Below, piece by piece: positions 28,401-36,682 of a stretch of DNA of 64,000 bases. Source of the DNA: Flavobacteriaceae bacterium (GTDB lineage: Bacteria > Bacteroidota > Bacteroidia > Flavobacteriales > Flavobacteriaceae); NCBI GenBank assembly GCA_947453885.1, contig CANGIF010000004.1, positions 60,599 through 124,598 on the forward strand, read 5' to 3'. The notes beneath the pieces are model-generated. The model was not told the origin of the DNA. It saw nothing but the letters and a program-made list of their open reading frames with translations, and ran no database searches. The position numbers were made by a program, and so were the translations under genes. Positions within the stretch are counted from its first letter, which is position 1. Every line of letters begins with the position of its first letter.

Positions 28401-29088
28401 CCGAAATATAAATATTGCCAGACGCATCTACTGTTACTGCTACAGGAAAGAATGAGGCCGCTGAGGCCGCTCCGTTATCGCCTCCATAATTTCCTACTCC
28501 ATTACCCGCTACGGTAGTGATAATGCCTGTGTCAGCGGTTACTTTTCGTATTCTGTTGTTACCTGAATCTGCAATGTAAATGTTACCGGTAGCATCTACT
28601 GCAACATCGTATGGATGATTTATACTTGCCTCAGTGGCGAGACCATTATTACCTGAATATCCTGCAGTTCCATTACCTGCAATGGTGGTAATAATTCCTG
28701 TGGATGCGTTAACTTTTCGGATTCTGTGGTTGCTATTATCTGCAAAATAAAAATTACCATCTACATCTAGGGCAACTCCATTAGGTTGATCTAGTGAAGC
28801 CTCAGTAGCTAAACCATTATCGCCAGAATAGCCAGCTGTTCCATTTCCCGCTATGGTGGATATAACTCCTGTGGCAGCGGTTATTTTTCGAATTCTGTGG
28901 TTGTTATAATCTGCAAAATAAATATTTCCTGCGGCATCAATTGCATTTGCTCTAGGACTATTAAGAGGTGCAGCAGTTGCAGCAAGTCCATCTCCTATTC
29001 CTTCAGTGCCAGCTACGGTCGTAATGATTTGCGCGTTTCCTAAAAAGGGTAGTAGTGCAAGGGCTAGGGTAAGTAATGTTTTTTTCAT
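25375..29088 (-). CDS. NHL-repeat beta-propeller surface protein with T9SS sorting domain
   Basis: The protein has 1237 residues. Signal peptide MKKTLLTLALALLPFLGNAQ. About twelve NHL-type repeats follow to ~aa 670 (DAAGNIYFADYNNHRIRKI, TAATGVISTIAGNGTAGYSGDNG), more divergent than those of its neighbour at 19693. Then comes an Ig-like stretch (~685-760), four copies of the shared ~85-residue module (YRFE/YNF/IRVAA with one Cys at each end, ~765-1150), and the T9SS type A sorting domain ending VLRLIRK. It is a paralogue of 19693-23595. The 3' end and terminator match those of the leucine-rich-repeat gene, evidence of recombination between family members. Confidence 0.92.
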   Translation of the reverse strand: MKKTLLTLALALLPFLGNAQIITTVAGTEGIGDGLAATAAPLNSPRANAIDAAGNIYFADYNNHRIRKITAATGVISTIAGNGTAGYSGDNGLATEASLDQPNGVALDVDGNFYFADNSNHRIRKVNASTGIITTIAGNGTAGYSGNNGLATEASINHPYDVAVDATGNIYIADSGNNRIRKVTADTGIITTVAGNGVGNYGGDNGAASAASFFPVAVTVDASGNIYISDSFNRIRKVNAATGIITTLAGNGPSPNGCFLLGASGSAISVSITINSKIALDSEGNIYFTESCNSNNSRIRKVTVSTGTITTLAGSFTSSYSGDNGAATSATLNSPCGVAVDTAGNIYISDSGNNKIRKITATTGIITTIAGGIGTVGYGGDNVSANSAILFYPTSLTIAATGDIYFTDYNRIRKITVATGIVNTVVGNGTAGYSVDNVAATAASLNNPSGVALDAAGNIYFADRNGTENTSYRIRKVAATTGIITTIAYMFNSLNIGVLALDASDNIYFVDDNKIKKVNAITGISTIVAGNGTAGYSGDNGLATAAMIIPTGITVDAVGNIYIVGGYRVRKITAATGIITTIAGNGQNSFTGDNGAATLAKLNNPYSIGLDADGNIYVDENYPSSIRKINTTSGIITTLAMNTGIYISNSTSLAIDATGNIYFIDSNYNNNTNITTNTIRKLTQGVTPEPTASAQTLNPGSTVANLVATGTYLQWYTTATGGAALATSTLLSTGTYYVTQTVGGVESPKTSVAVTITPNYIPTTAMQSPYCGITLLTMNSQILFTYIATAQQYMFEVSKGSIIVGTYATNKYYFDLAKILGCAYATTYSIRAKVQVGGVWGTYGTSCSVTTPSLTVAVIPTTTLLTNFCGSTLATLDTKIGANPVYLAAGYRFEITTSGVTTVYNSATYNFMLSQAVGTVPTNTTYAIRVAALVGGVYGNYGASCTVTTPAPVAYSIPIITILPSFCGATLAALDTKIGAVPVTNATGYRFEITTAGTTTVYNSIVYNFMLSQAGVVVDWGKTYSIRVAALVNGVYGTYGASCTVATPVLSSNTVPLTKVGSAFCNTTLAALDTKIGADVVASATGYRFEIIKGGTTTVYNSLTYNFRLSQTGVVVAYGTTYTIRAAALVGGFYGNYGASCTVTTPLAPIARLKAKTFEVAAFPNPFDTAFNLSLETPNKEEVTIAVYDMIGKLVETHQVNPTEIANLQIGSNFAAGIYNVIVSQANEMQVLRLIRK

Positions 29089-29476
29089 AGTGTTGTTAGG
29101 TTTAAAATGGCTTCATGCTTACTGTCGCAATTGAATGGGTGGGTTAAATAGGGAGTGATTTTATTTACTCTTGTAAAAATATAAAAAAAATTAACATATC
29201 GTTCTGTTTCAGGGTTATATTATAATTATTTTTCATACTATATTTCGAAAAGTATTGTATAAAGCAACGAATTAGAAAATTAACTGGATATTTTAACTTT
29301 CAATTAAAGAATACCAATTGCAGAAGTGTACAATAAATGTTATTCTTCATAAAACAGGTTTATGAAATATGTATTTATTGTGGACTAACGTCTTTTATCT
29401 AATGCCATTCTACTTATAATTCAAAACTTTCTTAACTAATAAAAAAAGTAGTATTTTTACGCAATAGCAAAATGAT
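29089..29476. other. AT-rich divergent intergenic region
   Basis: This 388-base spacer lies between the propeller gene and meaB, which point away from each other. No TAnnTTTG box with good spacing, strong hairpin or small gene is apparent. Confidence 0.35.
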
Positions 29477-30592
29477 TTGAAAATGCCTACAAAAAAAGCA
29501 GCACTTTCTGAAATACAAGGAATCGAAAAGCCTGAAAATCTGAGTAAAATTGTAGCACTACAAGTGCAACATTTGCGTAAAAAAGAAGTATTGGCAAACG
29601 ATTTGATTGCAAACATTTTAAAAGGAGATACAATTGCGCTGAGCAGGGCTATAACTTTAGTGGAAAGTACCAATCACGCCCATTTGGAAAAAGCCAACGA
29701 AGTGATAAACGGTTGTTTGCCTTATGCCAATAACGCTGTTAGGATAGGTATTACAGGAGTTCCTGGCGTTGGTAAAAGTACTTTTATTGAAGCTTTTGGT
29801 AAGTATTTAACTGGAATGGGCAAAAAAGTGGCTGTTCTGGCAGTAGATCCTAGTAGTTCGTTGTCGCATGGTAGTATTTTGGGAGACAAAACCCGAATGG
29901 AAGAGTTGGTAAAAGACCCGAACGCCTACATTCGTCCTACTGCTTCTGGTGCAACTTTGGGCGGTGTTGCTCGAAAAACTAGGGAAACCATCATTTTGTG
30001 TGAAGCTTGCGGATTTGATACACTACTAATTGAAACTGTAGGCGTTGGTCAGAGTGAAACTGCAGTTCACAGCATGGTTGATTTCTTTTTATTACTTAAA
30101 ATTTCGGGCGCTGGCGATGAGCTACAAGGAATTAAACGAGGCATTATGGAAATGGCAGACGCTATTGTGATAAACAAAGCAGATGGTGACACCATTACTA
30201 AAGCAAAACTTGCCAAAAGCGAATTCAGCCGAGCCTTGCACCTTTTTCCTGCTAAACCATCTGGTTGGCAACCAACAGTTGGAACTTGTAGCTCTATTAC
30301 AGGGAATGGTATTCCGGAAATTTGGGAAACTATATCCAACTACCTAACACTTACTAAAGCAAATCATTTTTTCGACGCTAACCGACAAGCACAAAGCCAT
30401 TACTGGATGATGGAAACAATAAACGAGCAACTGAAGGCTCATTTTTTTAACGATCCCGCCATAGAAAGTTTACTTGAAATCGTTAAAAATGAAGTGGCAA
30501 ACAATACAATATCGCCTTTTACAGCCGCTAATAAATTGTTAACTACCTATTTTGAAACGCAAACTACAAAAACAATTTCAACAAAGAAGTAG
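29477..30592 (+). CDS. meaB: Methylmalonyl-CoA mutase-associated GTPase MeaB
   Basis: This G3E-family P-loop GTPase protects and reloads the B12 cofactor of methylmalonyl-CoA mutase. The length of 371 residues fits. Landmarks are the Walker A motif GVPGVGKSTF (~100), VAVLAVDPSSSLSHGSILGDKTRM, the switch-like FIRPTASGATLGGVAR region (here YIRPTASGATLGG), FDTLLIETVGVGQSE and the guanine-specificity NKADGD. The sequence also carries ALSRAITLVES near the start, typical of ArgK/MeaB. The mutase genes are not in this window, although in many genomes they are adjacent. The last ~60 residues form the dimerisation tail. Confidence 0.95.
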   Translation: MKMPTKKAALSEIQGIEKPENLSKIVALQVQHLRKKEVLANDLIANILKGDTIALSRAITLVESTNHAHLEKANEVINGCLPYANNAVRIGITGVPGVGKSTFIEAFGKYLTGMGKKVAVLAVDPSSSLSHGSILGDKTRMEELVKDPNAYIRPTASGATLGGVARKTRETIILCEACGFDTLLIETVGVGQSETAVHSMVDFFLLLKISGAGDELQGIKRGIMEMADAIVINKADGDTITKAKLAKSEFSRALHLFPAKPSGWQPTVGTCSSITGNGIPEIWETISNYLTLTKANHFFDANRQAQSHYWMMETINEQLKAHFFNDPAIESLLEIVKNEVANNTISPFTAANKLLTTYFETQTTKTISTKK

Positions 30593-30685
30593 GTGTGGCA
30601 AATTATGACACCAACTATTTTAAGTAAGTTTTAAGCAATTTATGCCTAAATTTACTTACTTTTATAACTTAAATTTAAAACGAAT

Positions 30686-31213
30686 ATGAAAAAAATTCTA
30701 ATTGTTACCAGTTTAGTCCTAGTTGTTTTTTTAAGCTGTAAAGGCAGTGGCAACACCAACGATGCTAAAAAGCTAAGTCTAACTTTTGAATCCAAAAGCA
30801 GCAGTACCGTTGCTGGAACTGCTTCGTTTGTTGAAAAAAATGGAAAAGTAACGTTTGTTGCCCAGCTTTCGGGTTTAAAACCAGGTGTACATGCCATACA
30901 CATTCATGAAAAATCAGATTGCTCTGCTACTGACGGTAGTTCGGCAGGTGGCCATTGGAACCCCACTTTTAAAAAACACGGAAAATGGGGAGCAGCCGAA
31001 TACCATAAAGGAGATATTGGCAATTTTACAGCCGATGAAAAAGGAAATGGTACCATTACTTTAACTACTGATGAATGGTGTATTGGATGTGGAGATGCTA
31101 CCAAAGACATTTTAGGGAAAGGCATCATTGTACATCAAGGAACCGACGATTTTACCTCACAACCAGCTGGAAACGCAGGTGCAAGAGTAGCTTGTACTGC
31201 AATTATTAAATAG
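30686..31213 (+). CDS. sodC: Cu/Zn superoxide dismutase, lipoprotein
   Basis: Periplasmic enzyme that converts superoxide to hydrogen peroxide and oxygen. It has 175 residues with a lipoprotein signal MKKILIVTSLVLVVFLSC, so it should be lipid-anchored in the envelope. Copper ligands appear in HAIHIHEKSDCS (~72-83) and the bridging/zinc histidines in GGHWNPTFKKHG (~92-103). The late histidine of the family is seen in IIVHQGTDDF, and the structural arginine in NAGARVACTAI. It has one family disulfide (Cys in SDCS, Cys in VACT). An extra pair (WCIGCGD) is a common bacterial insertion. The gene is followed by a strong terminator. Confidence 0.95.
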   Translation: MKKILIVTSLVLVVFLSCKGSGNTNDAKKLSLTFESKSSSTVAGTASFVEKNGKVTFVAQLSGLKPGVHAIHIHEKSDCSATDGSSAGGHWNPTFKKHGKWGAAEYHKGDIGNFTADEKGNGTITLTTDEWCIGCGDATKDILGKGIIVHQGTDDFTSQPAGNAGARVACTAIIK

Positions 31214-31233
31214 ATTTCTACAACAATCTTGAT

Positions 31234-31277
31234 AGGCACAATAAAATGGTAGAACTGCATTTTATTGTGCCTTTTTT
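31234..31277 (+). terminator. Terminator of sodC
   Basis: AGGCACAATAAAATG pairs with CATTTTATTGTGCCT over a nine-base loop, followed by a T-tract. Confidence 0.92.
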
Positions 31278-31415
31278 ATTATGACATAGTGAACAAATTC
31301 TAACTGTATTTTGACTATTCTGAAAATCGATGCAATTGGCAGTAAGAACTTAAATGGTGATTATTAATTTGATTAACACGTTTTAAAGGAACTTTAAAAT
31401 AGTCCCAATGGAAAA

Positions 31416-31496
31416 ATGAAAAAAACAGCAATTTTAATTTATTTGGCATTTTTTAGTTTATCAAAATTGAATACTACTATCCTAAATAAAAGTTAA
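31416..31496 (+). CDS. Tiny frame resembling a truncated signal peptide
   Basis: Twenty-six codons, MKKTAILIYLAFFSLSKLN... then stop. It has the charge and hydrophobic pattern of a signal peptide but no mature protein. It may be a decayed exported gene, a leader peptide, or chance. Low confidence. Confidence 0.2.
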   Translation: MKKTAILIYLAFFSLSKLNTTILNKS

Positions 31497-31507
31497 ATCC
31501 TAAAAAG

Positions 31508-31530
31508 TAATAGTATTACTATTATATTTG
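31508..31530 (+). promoter_or_regulatory. TetR operator overlapping the -7 box
   Basis: TAATAGTATTACTATTA (31508-31524) is a perfect 8-bp inverted repeat around one base. It overlaps the start of the promoter box TATATTTG (31523-31530), 19 bases before the TetR ATG. This placement is typical of autorepression by a TetR regulator. Confidence 0.75.
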
Positions 31531-31548
31531 CATTCATAACTATTAAAA

Positions 31549-32220
31549 ATGCAAACCGTAATATCGAATATTGTAATTAATGTAAACGAAAAACTTTACG
31601 TTAAAAACCCAGAAACCACCGAACTGGGTAAGAAAATACTAGAAAAAAGCATCGTACTAATTGACGAAATAGGCTTTGAAAATTTTACTTTTAAAAAACT
31701 CGGCGAACAAATTGGTTCCAATGAAAGTTCGATTTACCGTTATTTTGAGAGTAAACACAAATTAATGTTGTACTTATCTTCTTGGTATTGGGGTTGGATT
31801 GAATATCGTTTGGTATTTGCTACTTCCAATATTACTGATAGTATGGAAAAACTTAAAAGAGCCATTACAATTGTAACTGATAAAATAGAAGACGACACTG
31901 CAACACTCCATATAAATGAAGCTATTTTAAACAGCATTGTCATTTCAGAATTTACAAAGACCTTATTAACAAAAGAAGTTGAGGAAGAAAACAAAACTGG
32001 CTATTTTCAAGTTTATAAAAGAGTAATCAATAGAATAATTACACTTATTTTAGAAGTTCAACCAAACTATCAATATCCTAAAAGTTTGGCATCTTCCATT
32101 GTAGAAGGTGCTTTACACCAGCATTATTTAAAAAAGCATTTAAAAACGATTACTGATTGTGATACAAACAATTCGCCAACAAATTTTTATACTGATTTAA
32201 TAGAAAAAACATTAAAATAA
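31549..32220 (+). CDS. TetR/AcrR-family transcriptional regulator
   Basis: The protein has 223 residues. The N-terminal HTH (~20-70) shows ILEKSIVLIDEIGFENFTFKKLGEQIGSNESSIYRYFESKHKLMLYL, the classic TetR pattern with YRYFxSKxxLM. The C-terminal ~150 residues are the helical ligand/dimer domain, with no recognised ligand motif. It is the first gene of a four-gene export operon (7 bases to the ABC gene), preceded by a palindromic operator over its own promoter. Repression of the exporter, relieved by an exported compound, is the natural reading. Confidence 0.92.
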   Translation: MQTVISNIVINVNEKLYVKNPETTELGKKILEKSIVLIDEIGFENFTFKKLGEQIGSNESSIYRYFESKHKLMLYLSSWYWGWIEYRLVFATSNITDSMEKLKRAITIVTDKIEDDTATLHINEAILNSIVISEFTKTLLTKEVEEENKTGYFQVYKRVINRIITLILEVQPNYQYPKSLASSIVEGALHQHYLKKHLKTITDCDTNNSPTNFYTDLIEKTLK

Positions 32221-32227
32221 AAAATCC

Positions 32228-33889
32228 ATGAATCAAACTACTTTACAACGGTTCTTTAATTTATTAAAATTAGACAAAAAAGACATCTCGCAAGTATTTT
32301 TCTATGCCATTTTTGCGGGTTTAATTAGCCTATCGCTGCCATTAGGAATACAAGCAATTATCAATTTAATGCAATCAGGAAGGGTAAGTGCTTCTTGGAT
32401 TGTACTCATCGTTGTAGTTGTTATTGGAGTTACTTTAGTTGGTATTCTGTCGTTAATGCAATTGCGAATTACTGAGAATTTACAACAAAAAATATTTGTA
32501 CGCTCCTCCTTTGAATTTAGTTTGCGTTTGCCTAAAATTAAATTTGAAGAACTTTACAATCAATACCCTCCAGAATTAGCTAATCGCTTTTTTGACACAT
32601 TAACCATTCAAAAAGGAACATCAAAACTTTTATTAGATTTTTCAACAGCTTTGTTACAAATTGTTTTTGGCATACTATTACTTTCCTTATACCATCCGTT
32701 TTTTATTTTATTTGGGATTTTGTTGTTATTGCTTTTATTTTCAATCTTTAAATTTTCGTATAATTCTGCGCTTACTACAAGTTTAAAAGAGTCAAAATAC
32801 AAATATAAAGTAGTTAGTTGGCTTCAAGAAATGGCTAGAAACAACTACAGTTTTAAACAAAAAGAACATTTTGAATTTGCATTAAATAAAAACAATTCCT
32901 TAGTGAGCAGTTATTTAGAATTTCGTGAAAAACATTTTAGCGTTATTAAAAGACAGTTCGTACAACTTATTGTTTTTAAAGTAATCATAACAGCCAGTTT
33001 GTTACTAATAGGAGGCTTCTTGGTATTAAACCAACAAATGAATATTGGTCAATTTGTTGCCTCAGAAATCATTATTCTACTTGTAATAAATTCTGTTGAA
33101 AAAATAATTGTGGGGTTAGAAACTTTTTACGATATTTTAACATCCGTAGAAAAAATAGGTTTAATTACCGATTTAAAAACAGAAGAAAGCACAAAAGAAC
33201 AAAACTATTGTTACACAAATGTTAGTTTGGAAACGGCCAATTTAAAATTTAAATTCCCAGACTCTCCTTATTACGTACTCGATAATATCAATTTAAAAAT
33301 TGAACCTTCAGAAAAAATAGTTTTAGAAGGGCAAAATGGATCTGGTAAAACAACACTTATTAGAATTTTAGCTGGACTATTAGAACCAAGTTCTGGTATG
33401 TTTTCAATAAATGATGCAACATTCAGAAAAATTGATTTGAATCAATATCGTTCACACATAAGTACTATAATTCATGGAGAAACTCCATTTGAAGGTACTA
33501 TTTTAGAAAATATAACTTTTAACAATCCAACTATTAGTGATGAGGATTTAAAATGGGCCATAGAAAGTGTCAAATTAGATTCCTATATTAAATCGTTACC
33601 TCTTGGCTTAGAAACTCAAATTTATCCAGAAGGAAGACAACTTTCATCGTCAAATGCACAGAAAATACTACTAGCAAGAAGCATCGTTTGTAAACCAAAA
33701 ATAGTGTTTTTAGAAGATCCATTAGACAAAATGGACGAAAGAGATTCAAAAGAAATTATTGATTTTATGATGGATAACAAACACAAATGGACGCTCGTTG
33801 TCGCTTCAAAGAACAGCTATTGGAAACAAAAAAGCAGTCGAGTAATTACCATGAAAGAAGGAAACATTAGTACTGATATTAAAAATTAA
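32228..33889 (+). CDS. ABC exporter (membrane plus ATPase) with atypical ATPase motifs
   Basis: The protein has 553 residues. The N-terminal ~300 residues are the membrane domain, with several hydrophobic helices (for example IVLIVVVVIGVTLVGILSLM and the FFILFGILLLLLLFSIF region). The nucleotide-binding domain (~320-553) has an intact Walker A (GQNGSGKTT). However, the ABC signature is LSSSNAQK instead of LSGGQ, and the Walker B end reads IVFLEDPLDKM, with Glu-Asp order instead of Asp-Glu. No peptidase domain precedes it. It pairs with a HlyD-like adaptor and a TolC-like channel, so it belongs to a type I secretion-like or envelope-spanning export system. The cargo is unknown. The altered motifs suggest slow or partner-dependent ATP hydrolysis, which is inferred. 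Confidence 0.88.
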   Translation: MNQTTLQRFFNLLKLDKKDISQVFFYAIFAGLISLSLPLGIQAIINLMQSGRVSASWIVLIVVVVIGVTLVGILSLMQLRITENLQQKIFVRSSFEFSLRLPKIKFEELYNQYPPELANRFFDTLTIQKGTSKLLLDFSTALLQIVFGILLLSLYHPFFILFGILLLLLLFSIFKFSYNSALTTSLKESKYKYKVVSWLQEMARNNYSFKQKEHFEFALNKNNSLVSSYLEFREKHFSVIKRQFVQLIVFKVIITASLLLIGGFLVLNQQMNIGQFVASEIIILLVINSVEKIIVGLETFYDILTSVEKIGLITDLKTEESTKEQNYCYTNVSLETANLKFKFPDSPYYVLDNINLKIEPSEKIVLEGQNGSGKTTLIRILAGLLEPSSGMFSINDATFRKIDLNQYRSHISTIIHGETPFEGTILENITFNNPTISDEDLKWAIESVKLDSYIKSLPLGLETQIYPEGRQLSSSNAQKILLARSIVCKPKIVFLEDPLDKMDERDSKEIIDFMMDNKHKWTLVVASKNSYWKQKSSRVITMKEGNISTDIKN

Positions 33890-33894
33890 ATGTT

Positions 33895-35244
33895 ATGTTG
33901 AATATCTCAAAAAAGAATCCAATAATTACTGAAAATATAACACAATTCAGTGCTATAAAAAATTTAAGCAACAGACCACATTATAAAATTCTAAATAAAA
34001 TAATAGTGGGTGTTTCATTAATTGGCATTGTGCTATTATTTATGCCTTGGACACAAAACATTTCCGGTTCTGGCGCAGTTACAACTTTAAAACCAGATCA
34101 ACGACCTCAAACTATTCATTCAGCCATTGCTGGTAGAATTGAAAAATGGTATGTAAAAGAAGGCGACTATGTTCAAAAAGGAGATACAATTCTATTTATT
34201 TCAGAGGTAAAAGAAGATTATTTAGATCCGAATTTAATGGAAAACACAAAAAATCAAATGGAAGCTAAAAAAATGGCACAAGAATCCTATGGTGGAAAAG
34301 TAAATGCGCTTTCTACTCAAATTGCTTCCATTGAAAACGAAAAAAAATTAAAATTACAACAAGCTAAAAACAAAATCCGACAAGCTGTTTTAAAAGTAAA
34401 AAGTGACAGTATGGATTTAATTGCGGTTCGAACGCAAGTAAAAATTGCGACAACCCAATTTAACCGTTCAATGACTTTAAATAAAGAGGGATTAAAACCT
34501 TTAACAGATGTTGAAGAAAAAAAACTAAAACTTCAAGATGTTGAAGCAAAAATAATTACACAAGAAAACAAATACATTGGAAGCCAAAACGAATTGATAA
34601 ATGCAAAAGTAGAAGTAAACCGAATAGCTGCCGAATATGCAGAAAAAGATTCAAAAGCACGAAGCGATCAATTTACAGCATTAAGCAATAAATACGACAC
34701 TAAAGCACAAGTAAACAAACTTGAGAATCAATATACCAATTACAAAATTCGAAATGGTATGTACTACATTAAGGCACCACAAAATGGATATGTTAACAGA
34801 GCAATTCAATCAGGAATTGGCGAAACAATAAAAGAGGGTACGCAAATTGTGAGTATAATGCCTTCAAAATACGACATTGCTGTTGAAACTTTTGTTAGTC
34901 CAACAGATTTACCTTTAGTACACAAAGGTGAAAAAGTTAGAGTATGGTTTGACGGTTGGCCAACTGTAGTCTTTTCAGGATGGCCCAATATGAGTTATGG
35001 AACTTTTGGCGGGAAAATTGTAGCCATTGAAAATTTCATAAGTGAAAATGGAAAATTCAGAATTCTCATTGCTCCAGATCAAAACGAGACCCCATGGCCA
35101 AAACAAATTAGCATGGGATCTGGCGCACAAACACTGGCTCTTTTAGAAAATGTTCCCGTTTGGTTTGAAATTTGGAGAACTCTAAACGGATTTCCACCCA
35201 ACTATTACCAACCAAAATCAAAAACTGTAAAAGACAAAAAATAA
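33895..35244 (+). CDS. HlyD-family periplasmic adaptor protein
   Basis: The protein has 449 residues. A short cytoplasmic tail (1-45) is followed by one membrane segment (~40-60, IIVGVSLIGIVLLFMPW). The split lipoyl/barrel-sandwich halves are at ~90-115 (AGRIEKWYVKEGDYVQKGDTILFI) and ~300-330 (YIKAPQNGYVNRAIQSGIGETIKEG). Between them lies a long coiled-coil hairpin (~125-290). The C-terminal beta-barrel contains VRVWFDGWPTVVFSGWP. It should bridge the inner-membrane ABC protein and the outer-membrane channel. It starts five bases after the ABC gene and overlaps the next gene by one base. Confidence 0.92.
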   Translation: MLNISKKNPIITENITQFSAIKNLSNRPHYKILNKIIVGVSLIGIVLLFMPWTQNISGSGAVTTLKPDQRPQTIHSAIAGRIEKWYVKEGDYVQKGDTILFISEVKEDYLDPNLMENTKNQMEAKKMAQESYGGKVNALSTQIASIENEKKLKLQQAKNKIRQAVLKVKSDSMDLIAVRTQVKIATTQFNRSMTLNKEGLKPLTDVEEKKLKLQDVEAKIITQENKYIGSQNELINAKVEVNRIAAEYAEKDSKARSDQFTALSNKYDTKAQVNKLENQYTNYKIRNGMYYIKAPQNGYVNRAIQSGIGETIKEGTQIVSIMPSKYDIAVETFVSPTDLPLVHKGEKVRVWFDGWPTVVFSGWPNMSYGTFGGKIVAIENFISENGKFRILIAPDQNETPWPKQISMGSGAQTLALLENVPVWFEIWRTLNGFPPNYYQPKSKTVKDKK

Positions 35245-36629
35245 TGAAAAAAATAATTGCCTTACTACTGTTTACTACTTTTATGTTTGCTCAGGAAAAC
35301 ACTTCTAAAGTGTTAACTTTTAATGAATACTTAGGGTATGTGAAAAAATTTCATCCTTTAGTAAAAAGTGCCAATTTGCAAATTTCAAATGCACAAGCAA
35401 ATTTAATGATGGCAAGAGGTGGTTTTGATCCTAAAATTGAAGTTGATTTTGATAAAAAACAATTTAAAGACAAGAACTATTACTCAATTTTAAACAGTAG
35501 TTTTAAAATTCCAACTTGGTATGGCATAGAAGTTAAAGCTGGTTTTGAATCTAATGATGGTTTTTACGTCAATCCAGAAAACTCAGTTCCATTTAATGGG
35601 TTAACCTCCGTCGGTATTTCGGTTCCGCTAGGACAAGGTTTACTAATTAACCAAAGAATGTCGGATCTTAAAAAAGCAAAAATACAAATCCAACTGAGTA
35701 AAGCAGAACAAAAACTTCAGGCTGTTCAGATTGTATTCGATGCTTCAATTGCTTATTTCAATTGGAAACGAAATTATAGCGAAGTGCAACTTTATGAAAA
35801 TTACTTAAACAATGCAAACACACGCTTTAAGGGCATTCAAAGTTTAATAAAAAATGGAGATAAACCAGCTATTGACTCTGTAGAAGCTCATATAATTGTT
35901 AGAAATAGAGCTTTAAGTCTAGAAGATTCAAGACTAAAAATGGCTAAAGCCAAATTAGAATTGTCTAATTTTATGTGGTTAGAAAATAACATTCCAATGG
36001 AATTACAAGATTCCATCGTTCCTGAAGACAATTTACTTGTAACTTTACAAGACTCCTTCAAATTAAATGATTTGATGGATGCAAAGACACTAATTGAAAA
36101 TCATCCAAAAATAAATGCAATTCAAAGTAAAATTGAACTTTTACAGGTTGATAGAAAACTAAAAGCCAATTCGTTATTGCCTAAAATTGACGTTGGTTAC
36201 AAATACCTTTCACAACCTGATTACTGGAACACAACAAACTACAATAACTACAAGGTAAGTATGAACGTGTATTTTCCTTTATTTTTAAGAAAAGAAAGGG
36301 GTAGTTTAAAAATAGCTGAATTTAAAATTCAAGATTCAGAGTTTGATTTAAAGCTTCAAACTTTACAATTGGCAAATAAGATTAGCGCTCAACAAACTGA
36401 AATAAAATCACTTGAAAAACAAAAAATGCTCAACAATCAGTTAGTTTCAGATTATGAAATCATGTTACAATCAGAAGAACGTCTATTTTCGTTTGGTGAA
36501 AGTTCTATTTTTTTAATTAATTCTCGTGAAAACAATTTAGTAAGTTCTCAATTATCAAAATTAGCATTGGAGAATCGTTATTTGATTTCAAATGCAGAAT
36601 TATTTAAAATCTTGGCAAATCCAGATTAA
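35244..36629 (+). CDS. TolC-family outer-membrane efflux protein
   Basis: The protein has 461 residues from the ATG at 35244, which overlaps the adaptor stop and gives a proper signal peptide (MKKIIALLLFTTFMFAQ). A start 24 codons earlier lies inside the adaptor gene and would bury the signal. The family's two-fold helical repeat is seen in VKSANLQISNAQANLMMARGGFDPKI (~40) and HPKINAIQSKIELLQVDRKLKANSLLPKIDVGY (~300). SVPLGQGLLINQR marks the barrel-hairpin. It provides the outer-membrane channel of the export complex and closes the operon. Confidence 0.92.
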   Translation: MKKIIALLLFTTFMFAQENTSKVLTFNEYLGYVKKFHPLVKSANLQISNAQANLMMARGGFDPKIEVDFDKKQFKDKNYYSILNSSFKIPTWYGIEVKAGFESNDGFYVNPENSVPFNGLTSVGISVPLGQGLLINQRMSDLKKAKIQIQLSKAEQKLQAVQIVFDASIAYFNWKRNYSEVQLYENYLNNANTRFKGIQSLIKNGDKPAIDSVEAHIIVRNRALSLEDSRLKMAKAKLELSNFMWLENNIPMELQDSIVPEDNLLVTLQDSFKLNDLMDAKTLIENHPKINAIQSKIELLQVDRKLKANSLLPKIDVGYKYLSQPDYWNTTNYNNYKVSMNVYFPLFLRKERGSLKIAEFKIQDSEFDLKLQTLQLANKISAQQTEIKSLEKQKMLNNQLVSDYEIMLQSEERLFSFGESSIFLINSRENNLVSSQLSKLALENRYLISNAELFKILANPD

Positions 36630-36657
36630 AAAAAGAAAATAATCACATCAATTTGCA

Positions 36658-36665
36658 TAGATTTG
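36658..36665 (+). promoter_or_regulatory. -7 box of the LETM1-like gene
   Basis: TAGATTTG matches TAnnTTTG and lies 18 bases before the ATG at 36683, indicating that the next gene has its own promoter. No -33 TTTG at the expected distance. Confidence 0.5.
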
Positions 36666-36682
36666 CCATTCAATTGTGAAGC

